Source of the DNA: Erysipelothrix sp. UBA3377 | GTDB lineage: Bacteria > Bacillota_I > Bacilli_A > Erysipelotrichales > Erysipelotrichaceae | Assembly (NCBI GenBank): GCA_002359085.1 | Contig: DEQB01000059.1 | Coordinates: 1-6,341 of the forward strand | Reading direction: 5' to 3' | Length of the DNA stretch: 6,341 nucleotides | Shown: in pieces, positions 5,960-6,341 of the stretch | Layout of the letters: each line of letters begins with the position of its first letter | How positions within the stretch are numbered: the stretch's first letter is position 1 | Translations under genes and position numbers: made by a program | The notes under the pieces: model-generated | Database searches by the model: none | Seen by the model: only the letters and a program-made list of their open reading frames with translations | What the model was told of the DNA's origin: nothing

Positions 5960-6341
5960 ATGATTTTTGATTGAGTTTAACGGTAATAACACCCACCACA
6001 TCATCAAAGATGGTTGCTTCAATTTTATTGAATCCCAATGTATTGATGGGTGAGCTGGGTTTAAATTTACGTTTGTCTACTGTAATATTATGTGCTTTCT
6101 TAAGTTTCTCTTCCACTTGTTTGGTTGAAACACTCCCGGAAACACGGCCATCTTTACTGGCTTTAACTTCAAACTCTAACGTAATCTTCTCCAACTGTTT
6201 CGCAACTACTTTGGCTTCTTCACGTTTTCTTTCATGTTCTTCCTTACGATCTTGTTTTTGTGAAGATAGAATTTCTCTACCCTTTTCACTGGCCAAAACT
6301 GCCAATCCATTGGGAAGTAAGAAATTTCTTGCGTAGCCATC
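5958..6341 (-). CDS. rplI: 50S ribosomal protein L9, C-terminal 127 residues (5' end outside window)
   Basis: The frame is open from the window edge, and its first residues, DGYARNFLLPNGLAVLA, are the conserved L9 signature. About 20-25 N-terminal residues and the start codon lie outside the window. A TTG at 6303-6305 could be mistaken for a start, but it encodes the leucine in NGLAVLA. L9 binds 23S rRNA near the L1 stalk and helps maintain reading frame. The visible protein has the end of the N-terminal RNA-binding domain, then a long charged helix (KQDRKEEHERKREEAK region). The compact C-terminal domain ends in SPINTLGFNKIEATIFDDVVGVITVKLN, which matches the family pattern. The gene is 12 bases from dnaC, an order widely conserved in Bacillota. 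Length and motifs look normal. Confidence 0.97.
   Translation of the reverse strand, partial: DGYARNFLLPNGLAVLASEKGREILSSQKQDRKEEHERKREEAKVVAKQLEKITLEFEVKASKDGRVSGSVSTKQVEEKLKKAHNITVDKRKFKPSSPINTLGFNKIEATIFDDVVGVITVKLNQKS

Noticed and set aside
6303..6305. TTG at 6303-6305 as the start of L9
   Set aside because: The frame continues unbroken to the window edge, and the codons upstream give DGYARNFLLPNG, the conserved L9 segment. The TTG is an internal leucine.
5971..6336. Plus-strand 121-codon frame opposite rplI
   Set aside because: The minus strand encodes unmistakable L9. The plus-strand translation is Ser/Leu-rich antisense noise without motifs.
1..6341. CRISPR array, tRNA, rRNA, insertion sequence, phage or toxin-antitoxin system
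   Set aside because: No spaced direct repeats, tRNA-like cloverleaf, transposase motifs or terminal inverted repeats were seen. Nearly all bases are accounted for by conserved housekeeping genes.

Overview
The window is an AT-rich stretch of a Gram-positive (Bacillota) chromosome, with every supported gene on the minus strand. Supporting signs are strong AGGAGG-type ribosome binding sites, an HPr with both the His15 and Ser46 phosphorylation sites, TTG start codons, the order rplI-dnaC, and a walJ-htrA-rlmH group. Gene content and order, with no walRK between dnaC and walJ, would fit a lineage such as Erysipelotrichia. That assignment is recalled and inferred, not measured.

Read in the direction of transcription (high to low coordinates), the layout is: rplI (ribosomal protein L9, 5' end outside the window), dnaC (replicative DnaB-type helicase), walJ/yycJ (metallo-beta-lactamase-fold nuclease), a membrane-anchored cell-wall hydrolase with LysM-like, G5 and M23 domains, htrA (membrane-anchored trypsin-like protease with PDZ), rlmH (23S rRNA pseudouridine methyltransferase), ptsH (HPr), and pgcA (phosphoglucomutase/phosphomannomutase, 3' part outside the window). 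rplI through walJ, and the M23 gene through rlmH, are packed with gaps of 12 bases or less, or with 1-4 base overlaps. This suggests one or two polycistronic units with translational coupling. The wider gaps are 65 bases (walJ to M23 gene), 69 bases (rlmH to ptsH) and 63 bases (ptsH to pgcA).

The genes combine replication and translation functions (L9, helicase, RlmH), envelope maintenance (WalJ, M23 hydrolase, HtrA) and carbon metabolism and its regulation (HPr, PgcA). A clear intrinsic terminator lies after ptsH, almost touching the pgcA ribosome binding site.

No mobile element, CRISPR array, tRNA, rRNA or phage gene is visible, and no gene-free stretch exceeds 70 bases. This is largely an ordinary housekeeping region. 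The points worth a second look are the M23 gene placed between walJ and htrA, an EF-hand-like Asp/Gly loop inside the HtrA protease domain, two consecutive TTG starts, and the terminator/leader arrangement before pgcA.
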